The notes: generated by a model from the letters alone, not told the origin. 30,403 nucleotides of DNA from Pseudomonadota bacterium (GCA_023399815.1 JAEWOJ010000044.1:1-30403); one strand, 5' to 3'; counted from the stretch's first letter, positions 1-7,636 are shown. Numbers and translations are program-made.

Positions 1-304
1 CGGCGGCATCGCGCAGCAGCGCGGCCACGCCGGGGTCGGAACTGCGCGCGGCGTGGTGCAGCGGGGTGTTGCCGTCGGCGTCGGTGGCGCGCGGGTCGGC
101 GCCGTTGGCCAGCAGGGTCATCACCGCCTCGGGGCGGCCGTGCCAGCTGTCGCGGGTCGCCGCCAGCAGCGGGGTCATGCCGCGGTGGGCCCGGTTCACG
201 TCCACGCCGCGGCCGATCAGCGCGCGCAGCAGGCGCAGGTCGGGCAGCACCGCGGCCAGCACCGCCAGGCTGCGCTGGTCGCGCGAGTCCGCCGGCGGCA
301 GCGG
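1..304 (-). pseudogene. Ankyrin-repeat protein, 3' fragment lacking its 5' end
   Basis: The minus-strand frame is open from 304 to the left edge and reads as ankyrin repeats: 'LRALIGRGVDVNRAHRGMTP', then 'MTLLANGADPRATDADGNTP' followed by LHHAAR. Two consecutive repeats with the TPLxxA and GADPxxxDxxGxT signatures make the family clear. Reading upstream, the frame meets a TAG stop at 305-307 and there is no start before the ATG at 178, which lies inside a repeat. The gene has therefore lost its 5' part, or an upstream segment was replaced. The remainder continues beyond the left edge. Ankyrin repeats bind other proteins; no catalytic domain is visible here. A frameshift (natural or a sequencing error) near 305 is the main alternative to true truncation. 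Confidence 0.65.
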
Positions 305-345
305 CTACCGATCATTCGAACCGCGAAGCCCGGCAGCGCAATGTC

Positions 346-376
346 CCGTTGCAGCAGCACAGGGCTGCTGCAACGG
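346..376. repeat. Perfect 13-bp inverted repeat hairpin
   Basis: Positions 346-358 (CCGTTGCAGCAGC) are the exact reverse complement of 364-376, with the 5-base loop ACAGG. No T-run follows on either strand, so it is not a classic terminator. It lies between the broken ankyrin frame and the lipoprotein gene. It could be a REP-like element or mark a recombination junction. Confidence 0.6.
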
Positions 377-419
377 AACCGGCGCGATGGCGAAACAAGT
401 TCCGGGCCTACCAGTGCAC

Positions 420-830
420 TTAAACATCCTTGAACAGCGCCACGCAATCGGGCAGCGGCGTGGTCGACGCGGCTTGCGCGTCACCGGGATTCACCAGATG
501 GGTGTCGCCGGGAGCGAACTTGATCGTCAACGTGTTGGCCTGCGAGCGTTCCCGCGAGTAGCTGCCCTTCGGCCCCCACTCGACGATACCCAAGGTGAGC
601 TTGGCGCCCACCTCCCCGGCGGCCGCCTGTTTGGCCGCCAACGCGAGCGTGACCGACGCCTCGGCCGGCGTCAGCCCGGCCCGGTACTCGGTTCGCTGGG
701 TACGCACGATCGCGTTCTGCACCTCGCAAATCGCTTGCGCCAGGCTCATCGTTGTCGGCTTCTGCCCTGTCGTCGCACAGCCGGACAGCGCACACAGCAG
801 TACCGCACCCAGCATAGTTCCTTTCGCCAT
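420..830 (-). CDS. Small lipoprotein with a possible trypco2-like domain
   Basis: A 136-aa protein. The ATG at 830 is preceded by AAGGGGA at good spacing. The N-terminus is a lipoprotein signal: a short basic start, a hydrophobic stretch (LGAVLLCA) and the lipobox LSGC with the acylated Cys at about residue 18, so the product is probably anchored in a cell-envelope membrane. The mature part begins with 'MSLAQAICEVQNAIVRTQ' and continues with a beta-rich region ending in 'GIVEWGPKGSYSRERSQAN' before a TLTIKF strand. This order (amphipathic helix with SLAEAI-like start, then strands with a G.SRE turn) resembles the trypsin-co-occurring domain 2 (trypco2) that comparative genomics links to bacterial conflict systems. 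That assignment is from remembered pattern only. The gene stands alone between a broken ankyrin gene and a dnaE2 relic. Confidence 0.75.
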   Translation of the reverse strand: MAKGTMLGAVLLCALSGCATTGQKPTTMSLAQAICEVQNAIVRTQRTEYRAGLTPAEASVTLALAAKQAAAGEVGAKLTLGIVEWGPKGSYSRERSQANTLTIKFAPGDTHLVNPGDAQAASTTPLPDCVALFKDV

Positions 831-966
831 GGTGTTCCCCTTGTAGTTGGTGATGGGGGCGATCCCTTCCCCGGTCCAACCGCCCCGGTCCCAACTATAG
901 GAGGAATTGAGACACTCGCTGTGAGCCGGCCGGTGCGTGAACGGGCCGCCTTGCGCGGCCGCCCCA

Positions 967-982
967 GTTCAGATTTCTGAAC
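967..982. promoter_or_regulatory. Perfect palindrome GTTCAGATTTCTGAAC, possible operator
   Basis: Two 7-base arms (967-973 and 976-982) are exact reverse complements separated by TT. The site lies about 40 bases before the first recognisable dnaE2 codons and upstream of nothing else on the plus strand. It could be an operator left from a lost gene, or chance. It does not match the LexA box seen at 18449. Confidence 0.3.
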
Positions 983-1017
983 ATTCTTGCGGTCGATAAC
1001 AGATTGGCCGGCTAGGC

Positions 1018-1631
1018 GGCGCATAGCCGGCCATTCGGCTCGGCTTCCGGCAGATCCAAGGCTTTCCGGAAAACGCCGCTCACCGCATCAGCGCCGCACG
1101 CCACGAGCGACCGTTCACCGGTGTCGCCGACCTGCGTGACCGACCTCGAGCCGCGGCGGCCGCTGTTCGACGACGGCCTCGTCGAAGAGATAGTGGCGCT
1201 GCCGGTGCCCACGTAGTGCCAAGACGTGGTCGCCGACTATCGCGCACTCGGCCCTGACCCTGGGCGCGCACCCGCTGTCCTTGCTACGCGAGCAGTTGCG
1301 GTGCGAACGCTGGCTCGGCAGCGCCGACCTGCAAAAGCGCCAGCACGGCTGTCACTTGGGCGCCGCCAGCCTGGTCACAGTGCCCCAGTACCCCGCCACC
1401 GCCGGCGGCGCCGTGTTTGTCACGCTGGAGAATGAGGCCCGCGTCATGAACATGCACACCTGGCGCGACCTGGCCGAACACCGGCGCCGCGAGCTGCTCT
1501 CTGCACGACCGCTCGCCGTGCGCGGCCGATGGGAACGGATCGATGGCGTCGAGCCCCTGATCGCTGGCCACCCGCACGATCTGCCTCCATTGCTCGGCCC
1601 GCTAGAAACCAAGTCGATGGATTTTCGATAG
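1018..1631 (+). pseudogene. dnaE2: Relic of error-prone DNA polymerase DnaE2 (ImuC), C-terminal part
   Basis: Three consecutive pieces read as DnaE2. 1030-1140 gives 'AIRLGFRQIQGFPENAAHRI' followed by SAARHERPFTGVADLRD, the helix-hairpin-helix region. 1142-1252 gives DLEPRRPLFDDGLVEEIVALPVPT, a stop, then CQDVVADYRALG. 1254-1631 gives LTLGAHPLSLLREQ, then 'AGGAVFVTLENEARVMNMHT' and WRDLAEHRRREL, ending at ETKSMDFR, the OB-fold and C-terminal tail with its natural stop. The damage is plain: TAG at 1024-1026 where CAG is expected, a missing segment with frame change at about 1140/1142, TAG at 1214-1216, and one extra C at 1253 in YRALG-LTLGAHP. DnaE2 works with ImuA/ImuB in SOS mutagenesis; neither is visible here. 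The catalytic part is absent, so no function remains. Confidence 0.85.
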
Positions 1632-2068
1632 GCCGATCGCAGCGGGGAGCCGCCAATGGCCCATGACCCATTGCTGGCGTACACCCCCTGCTCTAATTCA
1701 TATACTCAGGAGCAGGGAAGCCCACGCGAGCGCGCGGTCGGATCCATGCGTTTTGCATCCAAGCACGTACCTGATATTCAACAAACTCGGCTCCATCGCG
1801 GACTCCACCGGAAAATTCCCATACGCCAGCGCGGCAGTGGCCTATGGTGTCCCGCTTACCCTCTTGGCAACTTCGTTCCCAGCCCCAGAAGCACCGCCTT
1901 CACGCCGAACAACGGACGCCGCTCAGCAACGAACGAAGGTCGCGATCATGAGCAAGTCGTGAAGCTGGGCCGAGGCATCATCCATACATGATGCCCGCGA
2001 TGAATAGCAAAACTCACGTACCCGCCTAAAATAAAGCATTCAACTTTCCTCTCCTCAAAGACTCGAAG
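1632..2068. other. 437-bp region without a convincing gene
   Basis: No frame here has both a good start and a recognisable product. A plus-strand frame around 1740-1962 reads 'STYLIFNKLGSIADSTGKFP' and then YASAAVAYGVPLTLL, which looks protein-like (a hydrophobic helix) and might be another decayed gene tail, but I cannot name it. An AT-rich stretch TAAAATAAAG at about 2025-2034 could hold the -10 element of the promoter for the gene starting at 2069; no clear -35 accompanies it. Confidence 0.4.
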
Positions 2069-2884
2069 ATGCTTCAGCACGACAGCTTGGATGCACTTTC
2101 CACATTGCTGGAAGAAATGACGCTCTCCAAGAGAGGTCCAGGACTCACCCAACCGCCGCGCTTCCGCCGTTGGGAGATCGGGTTTGCAGTCGGTTTCATC
2201 GTTGCGATGCTCTGTTGCGTAATCGCGGTAGCGCTGTACCGCTACGGTGATGACCAACTGGTTCGACACCTGCCGTTCTGGCTGCCATCCGCCATTTATC
2301 TCGTCGGCTTTCTCTGCGGTGTAGGCAACGTGGTGGTAACCACTGTCGAGCTCTACCAGATGATCCGACGCGATGGGAAAGGACCTTTCGCAGCGATCTT
2401 GGCCTCCTTCAAGAAGGATATGGCCGGTGACGTTGAGTTCCTCACGCAGCTATGGACTTTCAACAAACCCACTCTGACGTATGCGTTTGTCCAGTACAGC
2501 CACCGCTGGAATGTGTTGGATGGACGCCAGGCTGTTGTCGCAGGTGACATCCGCAAGGTCGGGCTGTTTCCCGCCTTGGCGGCAGCCGCAATGTCCGCTG
2601 CCACTTTGCTCAAAGCAGACAGCACCTTCATCTTGTGGGCGCCTTTGATCCTGGCGTGCTGCTTCTATGTGGTCGCCTTCTTCATCGTTCCCCACTGTGA
2701 GCGCCCCAACCAGGTCGTCGCGCTACTGAAGTACGCCATCGATCACGCGGATCACTTCGCAAAGATCGATCCTCCTCCCCAAGCGAGCAGCGAAGCTTCG
2801 CCCTCGCCCATTGCCCGACCTCCAGAAGCCATTGCGCAAACGGGACCAACCTCTGTGATCCCCGCTGTCGCATTAACGACATAG
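2069..2884 (+). CDS. Four-helix membrane protein of unknown function
   Basis: A 271-aa protein I do not recognise. Hydrophobic segments at about residues 37-57, 70-91, 165-182 and 186-208 predict four membrane helices in two hairpins. Between them is a ~70-residue soluble loop (about 95-163) containing 'FKKDMAGDVEFLTQLWTFNK'. The last 60 residues are soluble and rich in Pro, Ser and Ala. The ATG at 2069 follows CTCGAAG, a poor ribosome site; no better in-frame start is nearby. Only 38 bases separate its stop from the first possible start of the next gene on the same strand, so the two are probably one operon. Base composition looks less GC-rich than the core genes, suggesting transfer. The arrangement (membrane protein plus a possible nuclease) recalls defence modules, but no function is assigned. 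Confidence 0.75.
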   Translation: MLQHDSLDALSTLLEEMTLSKRGPGLTQPPRFRRWEIGFAVGFIVAMLCCVIAVALYRYGDDQLVRHLPFWLPSAIYLVGFLCGVGNVVVTTVELYQMIRRDGKGPFAAILASFKKDMAGDVEFLTQLWTFNKPTLTYAFVQYSHRWNVLDGRQAVVAGDIRKVGLFPALAAAAMSAATLLKADSTFILWAPLILACCFYVVAFFIVPHCERPNQVVALLKYAIDHADHFAKIDPPPQASSEASPSPIARPPEAIAQTGPTSVIPAVALTT

Positions 2885-2922
2885 CACGCTGTATTAACCC
2901 GCCGAGCGCAGGGTGGATCGCC

Positions 2923-4218
2923 TTGCCATGCCAATACTCCGGAAATCTTTCCATGCAATCATCGCCCCCCCTTTTGGATATCCTTCTCAATGCCTTTATC
3001 ACCGACGATCAGGCGATGCTGGCGCAGATTCAGCGCGAGCGCGCTGCGGAGTGCGCCGCTATCCGCGCTGTCATCAGCACCGATAAGCCTGGCGGCGTCT
3101 CCCTGGATCTGGATCTGGGCGTGGCCAGCAACGAGTATGTAACACCGTTCTTTGCCGGCCCCCGACTGCTCTTCATCTCGGGCGGAATCAGCCTGCAAGC
3201 GGCACTGGCTGGAGGCGAGTCACAAGTGCTGCTCGACTATTCACTGAGCTTCGATTCCAACTTCGCCAAAGACATGAAGGCGGTCATCGATCAGCACAAC
3301 GTCGACCCGGTAGTCCGCGAACGCGTGCTGAGCGTACTCAGGCTCAAGGCGCAGAATCAGGCGGTCCAGTTCGACCTGCTGCCGTTCCTGATCGAAAACA
3401 CGCGACTGGTCCGCGACGACGCCGACAACAACCGGCCTCTGGATACGCTGATCGCGTTTCGTATGCTCGACCATCTGGATTGGCATGCCTTCCAGGAACA
3501 GCCAGATCAGCTTGCCTTCGTTGTGCCGCCGGACACGCTCAGAGAAACATTACGCCCGGACGCCGCGCGCTTTCTGCAGGAGTTATGCGCCAGCGAAGAC
3601 GTACGAAATATCGAAGCCGGATCTCTAGCGACGCAAGCACTGTTGTTGCGTTTTGGCCGTCTGTTTCAGCAACACCCTCGGCAACCACGCCCGCAGCAAG
3701 TGCTGCAGGAACTGATAGCCTACAGCGTCCTGCAACTCGGCTCTCTGCGACTCAGCGAGTTGCGTCTGATTTGGCGCGGGTTGACACAGCAGAAGGGAAA
3801 GCCCTTCCTCGGCCCGATCACCGGCCAATCCAAGAGCCTGCTGTCCGATGTCCGCGGCATGGCATGGGACATGTCGCTATTGCGGGTGCTGGAACGGAAC
3901 GCGACCGCGTATCAGAATAACGCGTTCTTCCTCCCCTATTTCGTCTCGGTCGACAGGCGTTGGCGCGAACTGCTGCGCCTGGCTCAGTATGACCTGATGC
4001 TTGTGGATGACAGTCGCGCTGCAGCCTTGTTTGCTCACAAAGAGGAACTTGCATTCCAACAGGTGCTGCAAGCGAGTGTTCCGGCCACATTGCGCAGCGA
4101 ATTCACGCCCGAGAAAGTCCATGCCCGGCGCCTGGCTGCCAAGAATCCAGAGGTGGACGTGCTGCGTCGACGGGTCAATGAAGAAGCAGATGGCTGGGAA
4201 CAACGAACGCCGCTATGA
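2923..4218 (+). CDS. Unknown 431-aa protein, possibly a PIN-like nuclease
   Basis: Start is uncertain: ATG at 2923 (431 aa) or the in-frame ATG at 2953 (421 aa); neither has a strong ribosome site. The protein is soluble and mostly helical. With numbering from 2923, acidic residues cluster in motifs that look like a PIN fold: 'LLDYSLSFDSNF' (103-114, D105 and D111), 'DVRGMAWDMSLLR' (309-321, D316) and 'FLPYFVSVDRRWREL' (336-350, D344), the last resembling the TnD motif near the end of PIN domains. The region 180-300 may be an inserted helical domain. PIN domains are metal-dependent RNases common in toxins and defence systems. The similarity is my reading and weak. The gene follows the membrane protein by 38 bases and ends about 110 bases before a strong terminator, so the pair looks like a self-contained unit. 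Confidence 0.7.
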   Translation: MPCQYSGNLSMQSSPPLLDILLNAFITDDQAMLAQIQRERAAECAAIRAVISTDKPGGVSLDLDLGVASNEYVTPFFAGPRLLFISGGISLQAALAGGESQVLLDYSLSFDSNFAKDMKAVIDQHNVDPVVRERVLSVLRLKAQNQAVQFDLLPFLIENTRLVRDDADNNRPLDTLIAFRMLDHLDWHAFQEQPDQLAFVVPPDTLRETLRPDAARFLQELCASEDVRNIEAGSLATQALLLRFGRLFQQHPRQPRPQQVLQELIAYSVLQLGSLRLSELRLIWRGLTQQKGKPFLGPITGQSKSLLSDVRGMAWDMSLLRVLERNATAYQNNAFFLPYFVSVDRRWRELLRLAQYDLMLVDDSRAAALFAHKEELAFQQVLQASVPATLRSEFTPEKVHARRLAAKNPEVDVLRRRVNEEADGWEQRTPL

Positions 4219-4325
4219 CCTCAGGCGCTCTCACCCCGCAGCAAGCAGCAGCAACGTTTCAGGTCGGGGGCGTCACGTCGGCGTGACCGGCTGTGCCACG
4301 GGCAACCCCCAGGAACCCAAACACA

Positions 4326-4355
4326 AAAGCCCCGCTGATTGGCGGGGCTTTCTGT
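4326..4355. terminator. Bidirectional intrinsic terminator
   Basis: AAAGCCCCGC (4326-4335) pairs with GCGGGGCTTT (4342-4351) over a 6-base loop. A T-rich tract follows on the plus strand (TTTCTGTTCT) and on the minus strand (TTTTGTGTTT). It can end the plus-strand pair at 2069-4218 and any transcript leaving the minus-strand operon above 4553. Confidence 0.85.
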
Positions 4356-4384
4356 TCTCTGTCGTACCCCCATCAGCCCTTCGC

Positions 4385-4413
4385 CCGCCAAAAACCTACC
4401 TACCTTGGCGGTA
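4385..4413. repeat. Inverted CCGCCAA / TTGGCGG pair, possible integrase arm sites
   Basis: CCGCCAA at 4385-4391 is the reverse complement of TTGGCGG at 4405-4411, which extends to TTGGCGGTA (4413). The same 9-base word occurs twice, once in each orientation (TTGGCGGTA at 11784-11792 and TACCGCCAA at 11827-11835), in the repeat cluster next to the integrase, with shorter TGGCGGTA/TACCGCCA copies beside them. Shared words at the two ends of an integrated element are what arm-type integrase or excisionase sites look like. Function is inferred. Confidence 0.35.
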
Positions 4414-4441
4414 GCATCGCCCCATCGGGTAGGGGGCTCGA

Positions 4442-4669
4442 ATGAAGGGAATAGCAGCATTTCTGGTGCTTTGCGTCATGCTGTTCGCCTCATTGGCTGA
4501 AGCTCGTGGGGTGCGGGTTAGGGGGTACACCGTGCGTCCGTGGGGTGCAGCACTATTCGATCAACACAGGAACTCCCTTTCGGACCACGTACCTCTCTCC
4601 ACCGGCCTCAAAGGTCGAGCCTTCCGCGGGAGCCTTCGCTGCCTTGGCCTGTCCCACCCCGGTAATTGA
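4442..4669 (+). CDS. Possible small secreted protein, perhaps truncated
   Basis: 75 codons. The start ATG at 4442 has AGGGGG at suitable spacing. The first ~22 residues, 'MKGIAAFLVLCVMLFASLAE' then AR, are a typical Sec signal peptide with probable cleavage near AEA/RG. The next residues (GVRVRGYTVRP) resemble the start of short secreted ARG..GYT proteins found in Xanthomonadaceae. From about 4553 onward the frame lies antisense to the 3' end of the convergent 600-aa gene, and its composition becomes that of a shadow frame. I suspect the real gene was cut when the neighbouring element arrived, leaving a fused tail. It may not be functional. Confidence 0.35.
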   Translation: MKGIAAFLVLCVMLFASLAEARGVRVRGYTVRPWGAALFDQHRNSLSDHVPLSTGLKGRAFRGSLRCLGLSHPGN

Positions 4670-6355
4670 GGCGAACATGGGATTTCCATCCAACTCGGAT
4701 CGAGCCGCCCTCTTCTCGTCGGCAGTACCCATGCCGTTGTTGATTACGTTGACCTGATCCGTATAGCTCTTCAACAGCGCGTCCGGGCTCAGCGTCTGGC
4801 CCCGCTGGTTGATCTGGACAGGCGCGCCGCTGGCGTCGGTGATCGGCGTATAGGATCCATCCGAACGGACGATGCCCTGGGCACCGTCCTCACCCTGCCC
4901 GACCTGGAACGGCCTGCTGCGTTCCAAGTCGATCATCTGCCGGCGGTACTCGCGGCTGTCCTGCGCCGACACGTTGAACTTGTCCGCGTCGAGCTGGCGG
5001 TTCGCATTGCCCTCCGCGGCGGCCGCGTTGGCCCGCTGCGCCTCCAGTGCCGCCTGATCCTGCGTCCGCAACGCCTGCATCCGCTCGTTCTGCCGCGCGC
5101 CGGCCTCCCCAAGGATCGCCTGCGCGAGCGCCGCGCGGGTGCTCAGGCTGCCCTTCACGCTGTAGCTCGTCAATGTACGCTGCAGCTTGTTGGCGGTGCT
5201 GTCACCCGGATTCTGGATCACACTGCCACGCCCAGAGCCTGCATGCATCATCGAAACGGAAGTGGGGAGGACACGCTGGAATTGCGGCACACTGGCTTCC
5301 GGCTGTACCGGGAAGCCTCCCAGCTGGCGCTGACCCATGCCGGAACCGCTGACCGGCGCTACCGGAGCCGCTCCTGCAAGCTGCCGGACCGTGGCAGCCG
5401 CAGGCATTCCAGCATCGGGGGCCGGCTGCCCTGCGCTGAGACTGATGGCCTGTGACATAGGACCAGCTACCAACCCGGCCGCCGCCAATGTGGCGGTACG
5501 AGCGGGAGCCTGCGCGGCGGGCCCATAGTGCCCTGGTGCCTGGAGGCTATGCGTCGCACTCCACACCTGCGGCGGACCTCCAGCGGGTGTGGCCGCAGCT
5601 TGGGACACCGCCCCTGGGCTACCGGCAAGTGGCTGTACCCCAGCAAGCCACCGCTGCGCCTCTAGCGTACCCCGGCCGAAGCCGGCATTCGTCCGAGCAA
5701 TACCCTCGGACAGTTCCGCTGCGCTTCCGCCGTATACGCTGACTCCATTTGCGCTCTTGCCACGGTACACACCGTCGGCCGGCGGCTTGGGCTTCTCAGG
5801 CAGCAACGCGCTTTCAGGCAGCGCCTGGCCGTTGTCGATCATGGTCACACCAGGCGCAGCCTTGCCAGGCACATAACGCGCACTGGGACTGGTACGTTGC
5901 TCCGGCTGGGTCGTAGCTAGACGCCGATCGATCCTGGGCAGAGATACGCCGACATTCAGCGGCCTCCCATCATTGGGGTTTGGCTGGCCTGTAAAGCCTC
6001 GGTAAACGTCACGAGCCACGCCGCCCATCACGTTTGCAGGCAAAAGCGACCTCTTCACGAGCCCCTCCGCCCTTGCGCTGCTGTTGTTGTAGTAGCCCAC
6101 CAAACCACGCCGAACCTGCTGACCAAAAGCAGTCGCTGCACCGGGTTGAGACGTTGGTGCGGGCGCTGGCGGCGGTGGAGTTGCAGACGGCAAACCACCG
6201 CCGGCAACACCACGGCCCACACTGTAATCAGACCCCACCATGCCGCTGTTGGCTGGCTTCGGGTAGGTCGTCATCACGGGGGATTTCTGCTGTTGGCTGG
6301 CGCCGCTCGTGGCACCGGGACCAAACTTCGATTTCGGATCGTTAAAGCCGTACAT
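4553..6355 (-). CDS. 600-aa low-complexity, coiled-coil protein, phage-particle-like
   Basis: The start ATG at 6355 has AGAGAGGTG just upstream and lies 21 bases after the DnaB stop. Residues 1-370 are rich in Ala, Gly, Pro, Ser and Gln with little predicted fold; a short globular-looking patch is 'ADGVYRGKSANGVSVYGGSA' (193-212). Residues 402-480 form a charged, Gln/Ala-rich helical segment ('LEAQRANAAAAEGNANRQLD' within it) likely to be a coiled coil. The C-terminal 110 residues contain 'GIVRSDGSYTPITDASGAPV' and end in YVVRKGVPVLIE, short beta motifs. This plan (disordered start, coiled coil, small tail domain) resembles internal-virion or DNA-ejection proteins of short-tailed phages. No catalytic motif or signal peptide is seen. 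It is the last gene of the minus-strand operon. In an element without other structural genes it might modify a helper's particles; that is speculation. Confidence 0.75.
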   Translation of the reverse strand: MYGFNDPKSKFGPGATSGASQQQKSPVMTTYPKPANSGMVGSDYSVGRGVAGGGLPSATPPPPAPAPTSQPGAATAFGQQVRRGLVGYYNNSSARAEGLVKRSLLPANVMGGVARDVYRGFTGQPNPNDGRPLNVGVSLPRIDRRLATTQPEQRTSPSARYVPGKAAPGVTMIDNGQALPESALLPEKPKPPADGVYRGKSANGVSVYGGSAAELSEGIARTNAGFGRGTLEAQRWLAGVQPLAGSPGAVSQAAATPAGGPPQVWSATHSLQAPGHYGPAAQAPARTATLAAAGLVAGPMSQAISLSAGQPAPDAGMPAAATVRQLAGAAPVAPVSGSGMGQRQLGGFPVQPEASVPQFQRVLPTSVSMMHAGSGRGSVIQNPGDSTANKLQRTLTSYSVKGSLSTRAALAQAILGEAGARQNERMQALRTQDQAALEAQRANAAAAEGNANRQLDADKFNVSAQDSREYRRQMIDLERSRPFQVGQGEDGAQGIVRSDGSYTPITDASGAPVQINQRGQTLSPDALLKSYTDQVNVINNGMGTADEKRAARSELDGNPMFASITGVGQAKAAKAPAEGSTFEAGGERYVVRKGVPVLIE

Positions 6356-6376
6356 GGGGCACCTCTCTGTGGGGAA

Positions 6377-7636
6377 TCACGATTCGATGTCAGCGAACCG
6401 CATGGTTTTCTCGATGAAGGCCACCCGCTTCATGCCGATGGGGCCGTGTCGGTTCTTCTCGATCAGGATCTCGGCCGCACCGCGCGTGCCGGTATCGGGG
6501 CGGTACACCGCGTCCCGGTAGAGCATCAGGATCTGGTCCGCCTCGCGCGTCAGCTCATCGCTGTTCGCCAAGTCACCCATGTGCGGGCGCTTGTCTTCGC
6601 GGGTTTCCACTGCCGCCTTGACCTGCGCCAGTGTGACCACTGGGATTTGCAGGTCGCGCGCTAGGTTTTTCAGACCACGCGCCACCTGCGACACCTCGGT
6701 GGTGCGGTCGGCGCCCGGCACCGTGATGCGCTGGGCGTAGTCCACGAACAGCACACCAATGTCATGCATGTGCTTCCACTTCCGGGCAGTAGCGACAAGC
6801 TCATCCAGCGACACGGCAGAGCGGTCGTAGATCCACATTTCGCGGGCGATCACAACCTTCATACCAGCCTGCAAACGACCCCAATCGTCTGGCTCGATCC
6901 GGCCCGCACGCAGATACGCGGCGCCAACACCGGACGCCGCCGACAACCGACGAAGGCCAAGCTGCTGCGCTGGCTGTTCGGCGGAAACGATCCCCGGTCG
7001 CCGACCTGAGCCTGCCGCGGCTTCGGCCAGGCACAGCATGAAGGCCGTCTTGCCCATCGCAGGCCGTGCGCCGATGACCACCAAGTCGGAGTCGTGCCAA
7101 CCACCCAACACACCGTCCAGAGCGTTCAGCCCCGTCGTGATGCCCGGAAGCTGCCCGCCGTTCGCATGAGCTTCTTCCACCTGCCGCCACGCTTGGTGCA
7201 GTGCCTGTTTCCCGGTGTATTCGCAGTCGGCCGCCGTCGCATTCAGCGCCATAAGTGCGCCAAGCGCGGCATCCACCGCATCTGGCTCACCATTGCGAGC
7301 AGCATGGGACAACCGGAGCGCGATCTTCCCCGCCTCGCGACGTCGCCAGTTCTCACGCACGATGCGGGCATAGTCCGGCACCGATGCGGCACTGGGCGTG
7401 CTGTTTACAAATTCCAGCGCGCGATCGAACAACCCCGGATGCAGTTCGCCGATGGTCACAGCATCCGCCGGCTCACCAGCCAGCACGCGGTCCCGAATCG
7501 AGGCGTACAGCGTGCGCCTACTGGCATCGGTGAAGTGATCCGCAGACAGCAGCGTGGCGATGTCATGCAAACGGCTGTTGTCCAGCAGCAGGCCGCCGAT
7601 GACGGCATCCTCGGCAAAGGCTGGGGTCACGCTCAT
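6377..7636 (-). CDS. DnaB-type replicative helicase
   Basis: 419 aa. The N-terminal helical domain (about 1-100; 'AEDAVIGGLLLDNSRLHDIA' is the typical DnaB opening) is joined by a linker to a RecA-like ATPase domain beginning 'LPGITTGLNALDGVLGGWHD'. Walker A is GARPAMGKTA (189-198); the B strand is VLFVDYAQRI (about 294-303); 'LANSDELTREADQILMLYRD' carries the conserved E-ADQI-LYRD region. It unwinds DNA ahead of the fork as a hexamer. At 419 aa it is somewhat shorter than chromosomal DnaB (about 460-470). The start ATG overlaps the stop of the upstream replication gene in an ATGA, so the two are co-translated, consistent with an initiator/loader plus helicase pair that replicates the element. 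No primase or polymerase accompanies it. Confidence 0.9.
   Translation of the reverse strand: MSVTPAFAEDAVIGGLLLDNSRLHDIATLLSADHFTDASRRTLYASIRDRVLAGEPADAVTIGELHPGLFDRALEFVNSTPSAASVPDYARIVRENWRRREAGKIALRLSHAARNGEPDAVDAALGALMALNATAADCEYTGKQALHQAWRQVEEAHANGGQLPGITTGLNALDGVLGGWHDSDLVVIGARPAMGKTAFMLCLAEAAAGSGRRPGIVSAEQPAQQLGLRRLSAASGVGAAYLRAGRIEPDDWGRLQAGMKVVIAREMWIYDRSAVSLDELVATARKWKHMHDIGVLFVDYAQRITVPGADRTTEVSQVARGLKNLARDLQIPVVTLAQVKAAVETREDKRPHMGDLANSDELTREADQILMLYRDAVYRPDTGTRGAAEILIEKNRHGPIGMKRVAFIEKTMRFADIES

Noticed and set aside
605..615. CGCCCACCTCC resembling the tmRNA 3' end
   Set aside because: It is in the opposite orientation to that needed for a direct repeat of the attachment site and lies inside the lipoprotein gene.
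894..915. GGAATTGA shared with the tmRNA T-arm
   Set aside because: Only eight bases match and the flanks differ, too short to call an attachment site.
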